Of a stretch of DNA of 16,346 nt, positions 7,655-13,840 are shown piece by piece. The notes under the pieces were generated by a model. That model was not told the origin of the DNA, did not search any database, and saw nothing but the letters and a program-made list of their open reading frames with translations. Position 1 is the stretch's first letter; each line of letters opens with the position of its first letter. The translations under genes were made by a program, and so were the position numbers. This DNA is from an uncultured Oscillibacter sp. (GTDB taxonomy: Bacteria > Bacillota > Clostridia > Oscillospirales > Oscillospiraceae): the NCBI RefSeq assembly GCF_910584465.1, contig NZ_CAJUBK010000049.1, forward strand, positions 1 to 16,346, given 5' to 3'.

Positions 7655-7721
7655 CGATAACTTCAAAGACCTGCCCGGATCGGGACTGCGCCGCCCTGCG
7701 GCCGGTCCCGGCCGGCGAAGG
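7647..7721 (-). other. In-frame post-stop extension of motB echoing the MotB C-terminus
   Basis: Directly after the motB TGA (7722–7724) the same frame stays open for 24 codons to a TAA (7647–7649). The extension ends GQVFEVIVD. MotB itself ends EQVFEVIA, so QVFEVI is repeated 72 nt downstream in frame, using mostly different synonymous codons (TTT GAA GTT instead of TTC GAG GTC). It may be a duplicated or former 3' end of motB, or a readthrough extension. Confidence 0.6.
7681..7710 (-). other. Possible stem-loop in the motB–fliM gap
   Basis: The sequence cgggac (7681–7686) pairs with gtcccg (7705–7710), and the shorter ccgc/gcgg pair (7691–7694 with 7698–7701) can form inside the loop. No T-run follows on the minus strand. 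It lies within the post-stop extension of motB. The pairing is weaker than that of the hairpins flanking flgE. Confidence 0.3.
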
Positions 7722-8519
7722 TCAGGCGATGACCTCGAAGACCTGCTCGAACTGCGAGAGCGTCGCCTCGCCGGCGAGCTCCGCCTCGATGTCCCGGCCG
7801 CTGATGATCATCTCCACCCGCCGGTTCTTGGCCCGGTTCTCGGGAGTGTCGTTGGCCGCGATGGGCCGCCACTCGCCGAAGCCCTCGCTCACCAGGCGCG
7901 CCGGGTTCAGGATGCCGTGATCTTGGATGTAGATGACCACGTTGGTCGCCCGCTGGCTGGCCAGCGTCCGGTCCTGGACCGTCCGGTTGGGATCCTCCCT
8001 CACCCGGGCGGTGTGGCCCTGGACCCGGACCTCGTCGATCGAGCCCGCCACGCCGTCCAGCATCTCCGTGACCGCGTCCAAGATGGGATACGCCTCCTTC
8101 AGGAGGACCGGACTGTCCCCCGCGAAGAAGACCGATTGGCTGAACGAGATGAAGACCTTGCCTCCGTCGGAGCTGACCGTCACGGCGTCCTGCAGGTTCT
8201 GGCTCTCGACCATCTCCTGGATGGCCTCCATCAGGGACTGCATATCCTGCTCCACCTGCTCCTGCTGCTCCTCCGGTGTGGGCATCATGCCGGTCTCCCC
8301 GGTGTGGTCGGCGTCGGGGCCGCCCGCGCCGGTGTTGGCCGTCGGGGTCTGCACCGCCGAGGGGTTGAAGCTCTGGACGATGGCCTTCCAGTTCTCCTCA
8401 CTGATGGTAGACATGGAGTACAAAAGCACGAAGAAGCACAACAGCAGCGTCACCATGTCGCCGTATGTATCCATCCAGTTGGCGCCTCCGCCTCCGCTGG
8501 ACTTTTTCCTCCTGGACAC
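7722..8519 (-). CDS. motB: Flagellar stator protein MotB (PomB-like ion-binding helix)
   Basis: MotB is the stator subunit that anchors the motor to peptidoglycan and carries the ion-binding aspartate. The 265-residue product has one membrane helix (about 18–37) with the essential Asp at D21 in TYGDMVTLLLCFFVLL. A Cys at D+7 followed by FFVLL resembles sodium-type PomB. A Gln/Glu-rich linker leads to an OmpA-like peptidoglycan-binding domain (about 120–240), with conserved RLVSEGFGEWRPIAANDT and NRRVEM. The usual GHTD is GHTA here (168–171). The start is GTG, with AGGAGGTGA 6 nt upstream; it follows motA after 38 nt. An in-frame extension resembling its own C-terminus follows the stop. Confidence 0.96.
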   Translation of the reverse strand: MSRRKKSSGGGGANWMDTYGDMVTLLLCFFVLLYSMSTISEENWKAIVQSFNPSAVQTPTANTGAGGPDADHTGETGMMPTPEEQQEQVEQDMQSLMEAIQEMVESQNLQDAVTVSSDGGKVFISFSQSVFFAGDSPVLLKEAYPILDAVTEMLDGVAGSIDEVRVQGHTARVREDPNRTVQDRTLASQRATNVVIYIQDHGILNPARLVSEGFGEWRPIAANDTPENRAKNRRVEMIISGRDIEAELAGEATLSQFEQVFEVIA

Positions 8520-8557
8520 TGCCGCTCACCTCCTCTTCGATCCAAGACGGCTCCGCA

Positions 8558-9409
8558 TCACTTCGCCTCGCCGCCTTCAGCGCCAAGCTCCCTCTGCTTC
8601 TGGGACATGTAGGTCAGGAGCCGCTCCCGGAGGGACTTGGGGTTCTCGCCGGCCTGGATGGCCATGACGCCCTCCACGATGATCTGCTTGCAAAGGCACT
8701 CCTCGCTGTCCCGGCCCCGGAGGAGCTGGGCCACGGGCCCGAAGATCACGTGGGCCAGCAGGCAGCCGTACAGCGTGGTGATCAGGGCGGTGCCCATGCT
8801 GGTGCCCAGGCTGCTGGCTCCGCCGCTGTCGCTGAGGTTCATGGACTTCAGCATGTTGATCAGGCCCACCAGCGTGCCCACCATGCCGAAGGCCGGGGCC
8901 ACGCTGGACGCCTTGTCGTACATCGCCGCGGCCTCCTCGTGCCGGGCGGACATGCAGTCGATGTCGTTCTCCAGGATGCCCCGGACCTTATCCTGGTCGT
9001 TGGCGTCCACGATGAGCATGATCGCCTGCTTGAAGAAGGGGTCGGCCTGCTCGTTGGCCTTCTCCTCCAGGGACAGAAGGCCGTTTTTCCGGGCGATCTG
9101 GGCCAGCTCCACCAGCTGGTCGATGTAGCCCTTGGGATCGTAAGCCTTGTTGTTCAGGATGATCTTGAAGTGCTTCGGGATGGCCTTCAGCATCCCGCCG
9201 GAAAAGCTGGCCAGCACGACGAAGATCGTACACCCGATGGTGATGAAGATGGATGCCGCGTCGAAGAAGTTCCAGAGGTTTTTCGGCGTGAACGTGAACA
9301 GCGGTAACTCCGCCGCCGCCGCGTCGGGACCGATGTTGATCCCCAGGACGCAGCCTAATAGGAACACGCCGAACGCGCCGACGATACCGATGATATAGTT
9401 TATATTCAT
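8558..9409 (-). CDS. motA: Flagellar stator protein MotA (PomA-like)
   Basis: MotA forms the pentameric ring around MotB; ion flow makes it rotate and drive FliG. The 283-residue product has four membrane helices (about 3–23, 52–70, 169–190, 205–228). The cytosolic loop carries the FliG-contacting charges R107 and E115/E116 in QIARKNGLLSLEE. P172 and P225 flank helices 3 and 4 (SSVAPAFGMVGTLVGL). Overall resemblance is to PomA rather than E. coli MotA. Odd: the loop between helices 1 and 2 is about 25 residues (GPDAAAAELPLFTFTPKNLW), far longer than in PomA. ATG start with AGGA upstream; it is followed by motB. Confidence 0.96.
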   Translation of the reverse strand: MNINYIIGIVGAFGVFLLGCVLGINIGPDAAAAELPLFTFTPKNLWNFFDAASIFITIGCTIFVVLASFSGGMLKAIPKHFKIILNNKAYDPKGYIDQLVELAQIARKNGLLSLEEKANEQADPFFKQAIMLIVDANDQDKVRGILENDIDCMSARHEEAAAMYDKASSVAPAFGMVGTLVGLINMLKSMNLSDSGGASSLGTSMGTALITTLYGCLLAHVIFGPVAQLLRGRDSEECLCKQIIVEGVMAIQAGENPKSLRERLLTYMSQKQRELGAEGGEAK

Positions 9410-9430
9410 GGATGAGTTCCTCGCTCCCTC

Positions 9431-9452
9431 GGCCGGGCGCCGGGCCCCGGCC
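9431..9452 (-). other. GC-rich hairpin in the flbD–motA gap
   Basis: ggccggg (9431–9437) pairs with cccggcc (9446–9452) across an 8-nt GC-rich loop. It lies in the 63-nt gap between flbD/swrD and motA, about 20 nt upstream of the motA ATG. No T-run follows on the minus strand. A role in mRNA stability or in setting stator expression is possible but unproven. Confidence 0.45.
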
Positions 9453-9472
9453 TGTGTATTCTGTCTATTTGA

Positions 9473-9688
9473 TCAACGCTTGTCCGATACCACGATCTCG
9501 CGGTGGATGTCTTGGACCTTGGCGTTGTATTCCGCGATCTTACGGACGATCTCGTCGATGCTCTCACGGACCAGATAGTAATCGTGGTTCATCATGGTGA
9601 TCTTGGATTCGGGGATGCACTCGATGTGCTCGATCTGCAGGTGGTTCACCAGGAATTTGTCGTGGTTCCTCTTCGTCAAAAGGATCAT
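9473..9688 (-). CDS. swrD: FlbD/SwrD family small flagellar protein
   Basis: This 71-residue protein matches the FlbD/SwrD (YlzI) family in length and pattern: MILLTKRNHDKFLVNHLQIE at the start, then IPESKITMMNHDYYLV, and a helical charged tail. In B. subtilis SwrD increases the torque of the motor through the stator; the mechanism is not settled. It is cytosolic with no membrane helix. Here it is placed between flgE and motA, directly ahead of the stator pair, which fits a stator-related job. ATG start with GGAAGG upstream. The family call is confident; the function is taken from the Bacillus homologue. Confidence 0.92.
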   Translation of the reverse strand: MILLTKRNHDKFLVNHLQIEHIECIPESKITMMNHDYYLVRESIDEIVRKIAEYNAKVQDIHREIVVSDKR

Positions 9689-9706
9689 AATGGACCATCC
9701 TTCCGT

Positions 9707-9736
9707 GGTCCGCCGGGGATCCCGCCCCGGCGGACC
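9707..9736 (-). other. Strong 12-bp hairpin in the flgE–flbD gap
   Basis: ggtccgccgggg (9707–9718) and ccccggcggacc (9725–9736) form a perfect 12-bp stem with a 6-nt loop. It lies 3' of flgE and just before the flbD ribosome-binding site. The minus strand shows no T-run after it, so it is not a classic intrinsic terminator. It could protect the 3' end of a processed flgE mRNA. Confidence 0.7.
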
Positions 9737-9766
9737 GTCATTTTATTCAGCGTCCCGGCCAGCCGG

Positions 9767-11008
9767 TCAGCGCTTCATGTTGACAAGCTCTTCCAGCATG
9801 GAGTCGGTGACGGTGATGATGCGGGTGTTGGCCTGATAGCCGCGCTGGGTGGTGATGAGCTCGGCGATCTCCTCGGCCAGGTCCACGTTGGGGGCCTCCA
9901 GGAAGCCGACCATCATCTCGGTGTCGCAGCCCAGGATGTCCGTGCCGGGGAGGGGCTCCGTTTGGGTGCCCTGCGCGGCGTTCGGGTCCGCGGCCAGGCG
10001 GGAATAGCCCACGCTCTGGAGGCCGATGTCCTTCTGCACGCCGCCCAGCATGCTGATGCTCAGGCTGCCCGCGCCGTCGCTGCACTTGTAATAGGACTCG
10101 CCGATGTGGCTCACGCCGTTGGGGTTCGTGACGCTGCCGATCGCCAGATAGCCGATGACCACCGGCTTCCCGTCCGCCTTGCTGGTGCCGGAGATGCAGC
10201 CGGTCTTGGAATCGATGGTGATGCTGTCCAGCTGGGCGAACTCATACTCGGTCTCCACAGTCGTGCCGTCCGCAGGAGGGGTCGCGCCGTCAGGCGTGTT
10301 GCCCGGGAAGTTCGGCTGATCGTCCACCAGCCGCCCGGCGGCCCCGCCCTGCGCGATCGCCGTGCCGGTCTTGTTCCCGTTCGCGTCCACCGTGACCGTG
10401 AGGTCCGTCCGGGCGTATTTGATGTTGTGGTTCTCGTCCCAGCGGGGGAGCCGGATGGGCACCAGCTGGTCGCTGACCACCTGGCGGGTCACCGGCTTGC
10501 CGTCCGGGCCGGGCTCCGTGATCGTGTCCCGGGTGGTCATGAAGCCGTAGACCACGTTGCCCTTGCCGTCCACCAGGTAGTTGTCGGGGCCGATGTCGAA
10601 ATCGCCCACGCGGGTGAGGTTCAGGGCCTTGAAGTTCTCCGCGGAGAAGTTCTGGTCATAGGTCTCGGGGTTCGTGCTGTTCTCCACGTCCTTGGTGCCC
10701 ACCAGGAAGAACCCGTCGCCCACCAGCGCGCAGTCCGTGGTGTTGCCGGGGTTGTAGCTGGAGGAGGACATGTTCAGGTCGATGCTCCCGATCATGGAGC
10801 CGTAACCCAGCTGAGAGGGGTTCATGCCGCCCACGGTGGTGGTGCCGTTGGAACCGGCGGAATACATGCTGTAGACGCTGTCGCGGAAGACGGTCCGCTG
10901 CTTCTTGTATCCCTGGGTGTTGACGTTCGCCACGTTGTTGCCTATCACGGTGAGCTTCTGCATGTGGGCCTTCAGGCCCGCAACAGAAGCGTACATAGAT
11001 CCAGTCAT
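9767..11008 (-). CDS. flgE: Flagellar hook protein FlgE
   Basis: FlgE builds the curved hook outside the cell. The 413-residue product has the conserved N-terminal flagellar rod/hook motif (SMYASVAGLKAHMQKLTVIGNNVANVNTQGYKK), a segment equivalent to the usual DLAIxGDGFF block (ALVGDGFFLVG, 94–104), a variable middle, and the C-terminal helix with ELITTQRGYQANTRIITVTD and the terminus LVNMKR. Length is normal. Four cysteines (C93, C271, C309, C361) are unusual for a secreted hook subunit. The first Met is chosen because AAAGGAG lies 10 nt upstream and MTGSMYASVAGL aligns with normal FlgE starts. Hairpins lie on both sides of the gene. Confidence 0.96.
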   Translation of the reverse strand: MTGSMYASVAGLKAHMQKLTVIGNNVANVNTQGYKKQRTVFRDSVYSMYSAGSNGTTTVGGMNPSQLGYGSMIGSIDLNMSSSSYNPGNTTDCALVGDGFFLVGTKDVENSTNPETYDQNFSAENFKALNLTRVGDFDIGPDNYLVDGKGNVVYGFMTTRDTITEPGPDGKPVTRQVVSDQLVPIRLPRWDENHNIKYARTDLTVTVDANGNKTGTAIAQGGAAGRLVDDQPNFPGNTPDGATPPADGTTVETEYEFAQLDSITIDSKTGCISGTSKADGKPVVIGYLAIGSVTNPNGVSHIGESYYKCSDGAGSLSISMLGGVQKDIGLQSVGYSRLAADPNAAQGTQTEPLPGTDILGCDTEMMVGFLEAPNVDLAEEIAELITTQRGYQANTRIITVTDSMLEELVNMKR

Positions 11009-11041
11009 GAGGGATGTTCTCCTTTCGGTCTTCGCGCCGCC

Positions 11042-11068
11042 CGGCCCCCGTCAATCGGACGGGGGCCG
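11042..11068 (-). other. Strong 11-bp hairpin between flgX-like gene and flgE
   Basis: cggcccccgtc (11042–11052) and gacgggggccg (11058–11068) form a perfect 11-bp stem with a 5-nt loop in the 95-nt gap upstream of flgE. No T-run follows on the minus strand. About 33 nt separate it from the flgE start, so the ribosome-binding site is left free. A 5'-protective or RNase-processing element for flgE mRNA is one reading; a partial attenuator is another. Confidence 0.7.
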
Positions 11069-11103
11069 ATGGCCTCCGAAACTCGGTCCTGCCATCTGTA
11101 GCC

Positions 11104-11472
11104 TTACAGGAACACGGCGCCGTCGATGTTGGTGAATACGCTGTCTTTCATCTCGTCCTGGGTGATCGCGGTGATCACTTTCCCATGGGGGACGTTGATG
11201 ATGAATGCCTTCTCGGTGTCCATCGCCAGGATGTTGGTGGCGCCCTTGGCCTGGGCCCGCACCATGCTGCCCTTGATCTGGTCGATGAGGATGGGGGTGA
11301 TCTCGATGCCCCGCTCCTCGGCGCGGGTCATGGCATGCTTGGAGAACTGGACGTCCTGCCCGGCCCTCGTCAGCTCCTGCTGCAGCGCCGCAGCGAAGCC
11401 GCCGGCAGCCATCCGCTTCCCTGCGTCCGGTATCTGCTGCACCTGGCTTTGTCTGGTCACGCGTTCGATCAT
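11104..11472 (-). CDS. FlgX-like flagellar operon protein (TIGR02530-type)
   Basis: This is a 122-residue cytosolic protein of the small family found between flgD and flgE in many Firmicutes flagellar operons. Family-like blocks are FSKHAMTRAEERGIEI (about 43–58), the QAKGATN region, the VITAIT stretch and the C-terminal VFTNIDGAVFL. I see no membrane helix or signal peptide. It starts with ATG 6 nt after flgD; its ribosome-binding site GGAG overlaps the end of flgD. Location between cap and hook genes suggests a hook-assembly role, but the biochemical function is not known to me. Confidence 0.85.
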   Translation of the reverse strand: MIERVTRQSQVQQIPDAGKRMAAGGFAAALQQELTRAGQDVQFSKHAMTRAEERGIEITPILIDQIKGSMVRAQAKGATNILAMDTEKAFIINVPHGKVITAITQDEMKDSVFTNIDGAVFL

Positions 11473-11478
11473 GGAAGA

Positions 11479-12105
11479 TCACTCCCCGCTGTTCTCCGAT
11501 GTGCCGCCCTTCCCGTCCTGGTCCGGGCCTGTGGTCTCGCCGCCGGGCTGTACGGGGCCCGTCGTCCCTGTGGAAGAGCCGCCGCCCTCGGTCTTGTCGG
11601 TGCTCCCGGCGTCTCCGGCGCCCTCGGTCTCGCCGCCGTCCCCGGTCTCCTTGTCGTCTTCTTCTTCCTTGGGGGGCAGCTTGCCGACGGCCATGATGTC
11701 GCTGAGGTAATAGTACTCATCGTCGTCGATGAAGATGACCTGCTGTCCGTCCATGGTGCCGGTGCCGGTGACCATCCCGTAGACCTCCTGGAGCTTGCCG
11801 TCGTCTCCGTACTTGCCCACGGTGACGTATTTGCCCACCAGGGAGGCGGAGTAGTTCATGGTCACGGCGTCGGTCATGTTGACCATGGAGGTGATCATCT
11901 GCATCTGCACCATCTGGTTCAGCATCTCAGAGGTGTCCATGGTGTCGTCGATGCCCTGGCTGGTCAGCTGGGTGATCATCAGCTGGATGAAGTCCGTCAT
12001 GTCCAGGTCCATGTTGCTGCCTTTCCTGGCGATGGTGACGTCCTTCCCGGTGCTGGTCTTATGGGTGCCGTAAAGCCCGCCGATGTCCTGCATCAATGCG
12101 TCCAT
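11479..12105 (-). CDS. flgD: FlgD-like hook capping protein, atypical C-terminus
   Basis: FlgD caps the growing hook and scaffolds FlgE assembly. The 208-residue product has the FlgD N-terminal region (about 35–80, DFIQLMITQLTSQG then MLNQMVQMQMITSMVNM), but the usual NQDP is replaced by SQGI. A short segment follows (SLVGKYVTVGKYGDDGKLQEVYGMVTG at about 88–114), resembling the Tudor-like FlgD part. After about residue 145 the protein becomes an acidic Gly/Thr/Ser/Glu-rich tail with no recognisable Ig-like domain. ATG start with AAAGGAAG upstream. Position between fliK and flgE supports the call; the divergence lowers it slightly. Confidence 0.85.
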   Translation of the reverse strand: MDALMQDIGGLYGTHKTSTGKDVTIARKGSNMDLDMTDFIQLMITQLTSQGIDDTMDTSEMLNQMVQMQMITSMVNMTDAVTMNYSASLVGKYVTVGKYGDDGKLQEVYGMVTGTGTMDGQQVIFIDDDEYYYLSDIMAVGKLPPKEEEDDKETGDGGETEGAGDAGSTDKTEGGGSSTGTTGPVQPGGETTGPDQDGKGGTSENSGE

Positions 12106-12139
12106 CCGTTCACTTCCTTTCTGTCGGGGTCTCGGGGCC

Positions 12140-13282
12140 TCATTCCCCCTCCAGGGGGATCAGGCCCAGGCGCAGCTGCTGGAGGAAATCCTCGCTGCTG
12201 GTCTCCGGCTCCCGGCGCTGCTCCTGCTGGCGGCGCTGGCGCTGTCCCTGCTGCTGGTCGTAGAGGTCCTGCCGCTGGCTCTCCTCCTGACGGGGGACTT
12301 CCACCCGGACCTCCTGCTCCGTCTCACGGCCGAGCATCTCGGCCAGGTTCGTGGTGTGCTTGCCGAGCAGCTCCTGCGTCCCGCGGTCCTCCGCGTGGAT
12401 CTGGACCACCAGGCCGCCGTCCCTGCCCTGCGTCATCTCGACGGTGATCTTGCCCAGGTTCTCCGGCGTCAGCTGGATCTCCACGCGGGTCTCGCCCTCC
12501 CGCAGGGCCTGCGCCAGCTTGGGGGCGATCTGCTCCTCCATGGGCTGCTCGCTCTCCCGGGCCTTGGGGGCCTCGCCCACCTTCACCGGGACGGCCTCCA
12601 CCTCCTCGAACACGGCGGTCTCGGCCTCCGCGCCCTGGGGCTCGGCAGTCTCCTCGGTGTCGGCCGCCTCCGCAGCCTGGGGCTCGGCACGGCCGGCCGT
12701 CCTTGCCTCGATCTCCACGGTCCGGCCCTCGGTCTCCTGTGCGGCCTCCGGGGCCTCGATGGTCTGGGGCAGCTCTTGCGCCAGGTCCGGGTCCACGGTC
12801 TGGGCCTCGCCGCTCTCCGGCGTGGTCTCCACGGTCTGTCCGGCCTCCGGCACGAAGCTCTGCTCCTCCGGGGCCAGCACGGTCTCGGCCACCAGGGGGG
12901 CGATCTCCTCCACCACGGCCTCGGCCTGGACCTCCGGCGTCATCTCGGCCTGCTCCGCCGGCACCACCGGGTTCTGGAGCATCGCCATGGCCGCCAGGAT
13001 CATCTGCTCCTCCAGCTCCTTGCCTTCCTTCATACCGGCCTGGGGCTGCTGGGGCTGTTCGATCTCCTGGGGCCCTTTCGCGCTCTCGCTGGTCTGGGCA
13101 TCCTGCGGCTTCTGCGCGGCGTCGGTCTTCTCCGGCTTGGGAGCGGCCTGGGCATCGGCGCTCTGCTTCTGCTCCAGCAGCTTCTGGAAGCCGTCCTTCT
13201 GGACGCCCTCGCTCTTCTTCCCCACCTGGGGGATCTGAGGCATCTGCGCGTTGGCCAGCATGTTGTTGATCAACTGTTCCAT
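12140..13282 (-). CDS. fliK: Flagellar hook-length control protein FliK
   Basis: FliK is the secreted ruler that measures hook length and triggers the FlhB specificity switch. The 380-residue product has a long low-complexity N-terminal and central part rich in Glu, Ala, Gln and Pro (about 40–245), as expected for an extended ruler. A C-terminal hook-length control domain follows (about 250–330) with VEIQLTPENLGKITVEM at 267–283 containing the L-x-PE-x-LG motif. The tail (335–360) is Gln/Arg-rich. ATG start with GGAGGTGA 9 nt upstream. It directly follows fliJ; the ylxF/motE-type gene found between them in Bacillus is missing. Confidence 0.93.
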   Translation of the reverse strand: MEQLINNMLANAQMPQIPQVGKKSEGVQKDGFQKLLEQKQSADAQAAPKPEKTDAAQKPQDAQTSESAKGPQEIEQPQQPQAGMKEGKELEEQMILAAMAMLQNPVVPAEQAEMTPEVQAEAVVEEIAPLVAETVLAPEEQSFVPEAGQTVETTPESGEAQTVDPDLAQELPQTIEAPEAAQETEGRTVEIEARTAGRAEPQAAEAADTEETAEPQGAEAETAVFEEVEAVPVKVGEAPKARESEQPMEEQIAPKLAQALREGETRVEIQLTPENLGKITVEMTQGRDGGLVVQIHAEDRGTQELLGKHTTNLAEMLGRETEQEVRVEVPRQEESQRQDLYDQQQGQRQRRQQEQRREPETSSEDFLQQLRLGLIPLEGE

Positions 13283-13369
13283 ACTCTCATCTCACCTCCT
13301 CGTCATCGTATGATATCTATCTCCAAACGGCGCTCCCACGCGCCCGAATGGACCTTCTCTCCGGAGCGC

Positions 13370-13825
13370 TCACGCGCCCACGCCGGGCTGGGAGGCCCGG
13401 GTGGAGCTGACGAACTCCTCGATGAACAGCTCCTCGCTCTTGGCCTCCGCCTTGTGATAGGCGTCCAGCTTCTTCTCCTTCAGCTTCTCGATGGAAGAGG
13501 TCTCCTTCTTGGCCTCCACCATCTTCTCCCGCCGCCGCTCGGCCTCGGCCTCCAGCGCCTCCAGCCGCTCCGTCTCCCGCTGGATCTCCATCTCGCTGGC
13601 CCGGAGGGCGTTCTGGTACATCAGGGCCTCCGTGATCGGCATGCCCTCCAGCGCCCGGTCCCGGTAATCCTCGTTGCAGTCCCGGTACTCCCGCCACAGC
13701 TTCTCCAGCAGGGCCTCCTGGGCGCGCACGCGGCCCATGGCCTCGGCGTATTCGCCCTGGAGGGCGCCCAGGACCTGCTCCTTATAGGAAAGGACGGTGT
13801 CCAGGGAAAACTTGAACTTCTTCAC
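13370..13825 (-). CDS. fliJ: Flagellar export stalk protein FliJ
   Basis: FliJ is the coiled-coil stalk that inserts into the FliI hexamer and contacts FlhA, helping energise export. The 151-residue product is charged and helical almost throughout, starting MKKFKFSLDTVLSYKEQVLGALQ, which is typical of FliJ. Length is normal. The start is GTG (13823–13825) behind AAGGAGGG. It lies 15 nt after fliI and 87 nt before fliK. Low sequence conservation in this family means position and coiled-coil pattern carry much of the call. Confidence 0.92.
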   Translation of the reverse strand: MKKFKFSLDTVLSYKEQVLGALQGEYAEAMGRVRAQEALLEKLWREYRDCNEDYRDRALEGMPITEALMYQNALRASEMEIQRETERLEALEAEAERRREKMVEAKKETSSIEKLKEKKLDAYHKAEAKSEELFIEEFVSSTRASQPGVGA

Positions 13826-13840
13826 AGGGGGCGGCCCTCC

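Noticed and set aside
11042..11068. Reading the hairpins at gene junctions as rho-independent terminators
   Set aside because: None is followed by a T-run on the coding strand, and each lies inside a continuing operon just ahead of another gene's ribosome-binding site.
13331..13379. Imperfect direct repeat (cgctc-cacgcgccc) spanning the fliJ stop and the fliJ–fliK gap, plus a 7-bp inverted pair
   Set aside because: The matching core is about nine bases in GC-rich DNA, the copies are out of frame, and the inverted pair has a long loop. Chance is a sufficient explanation.
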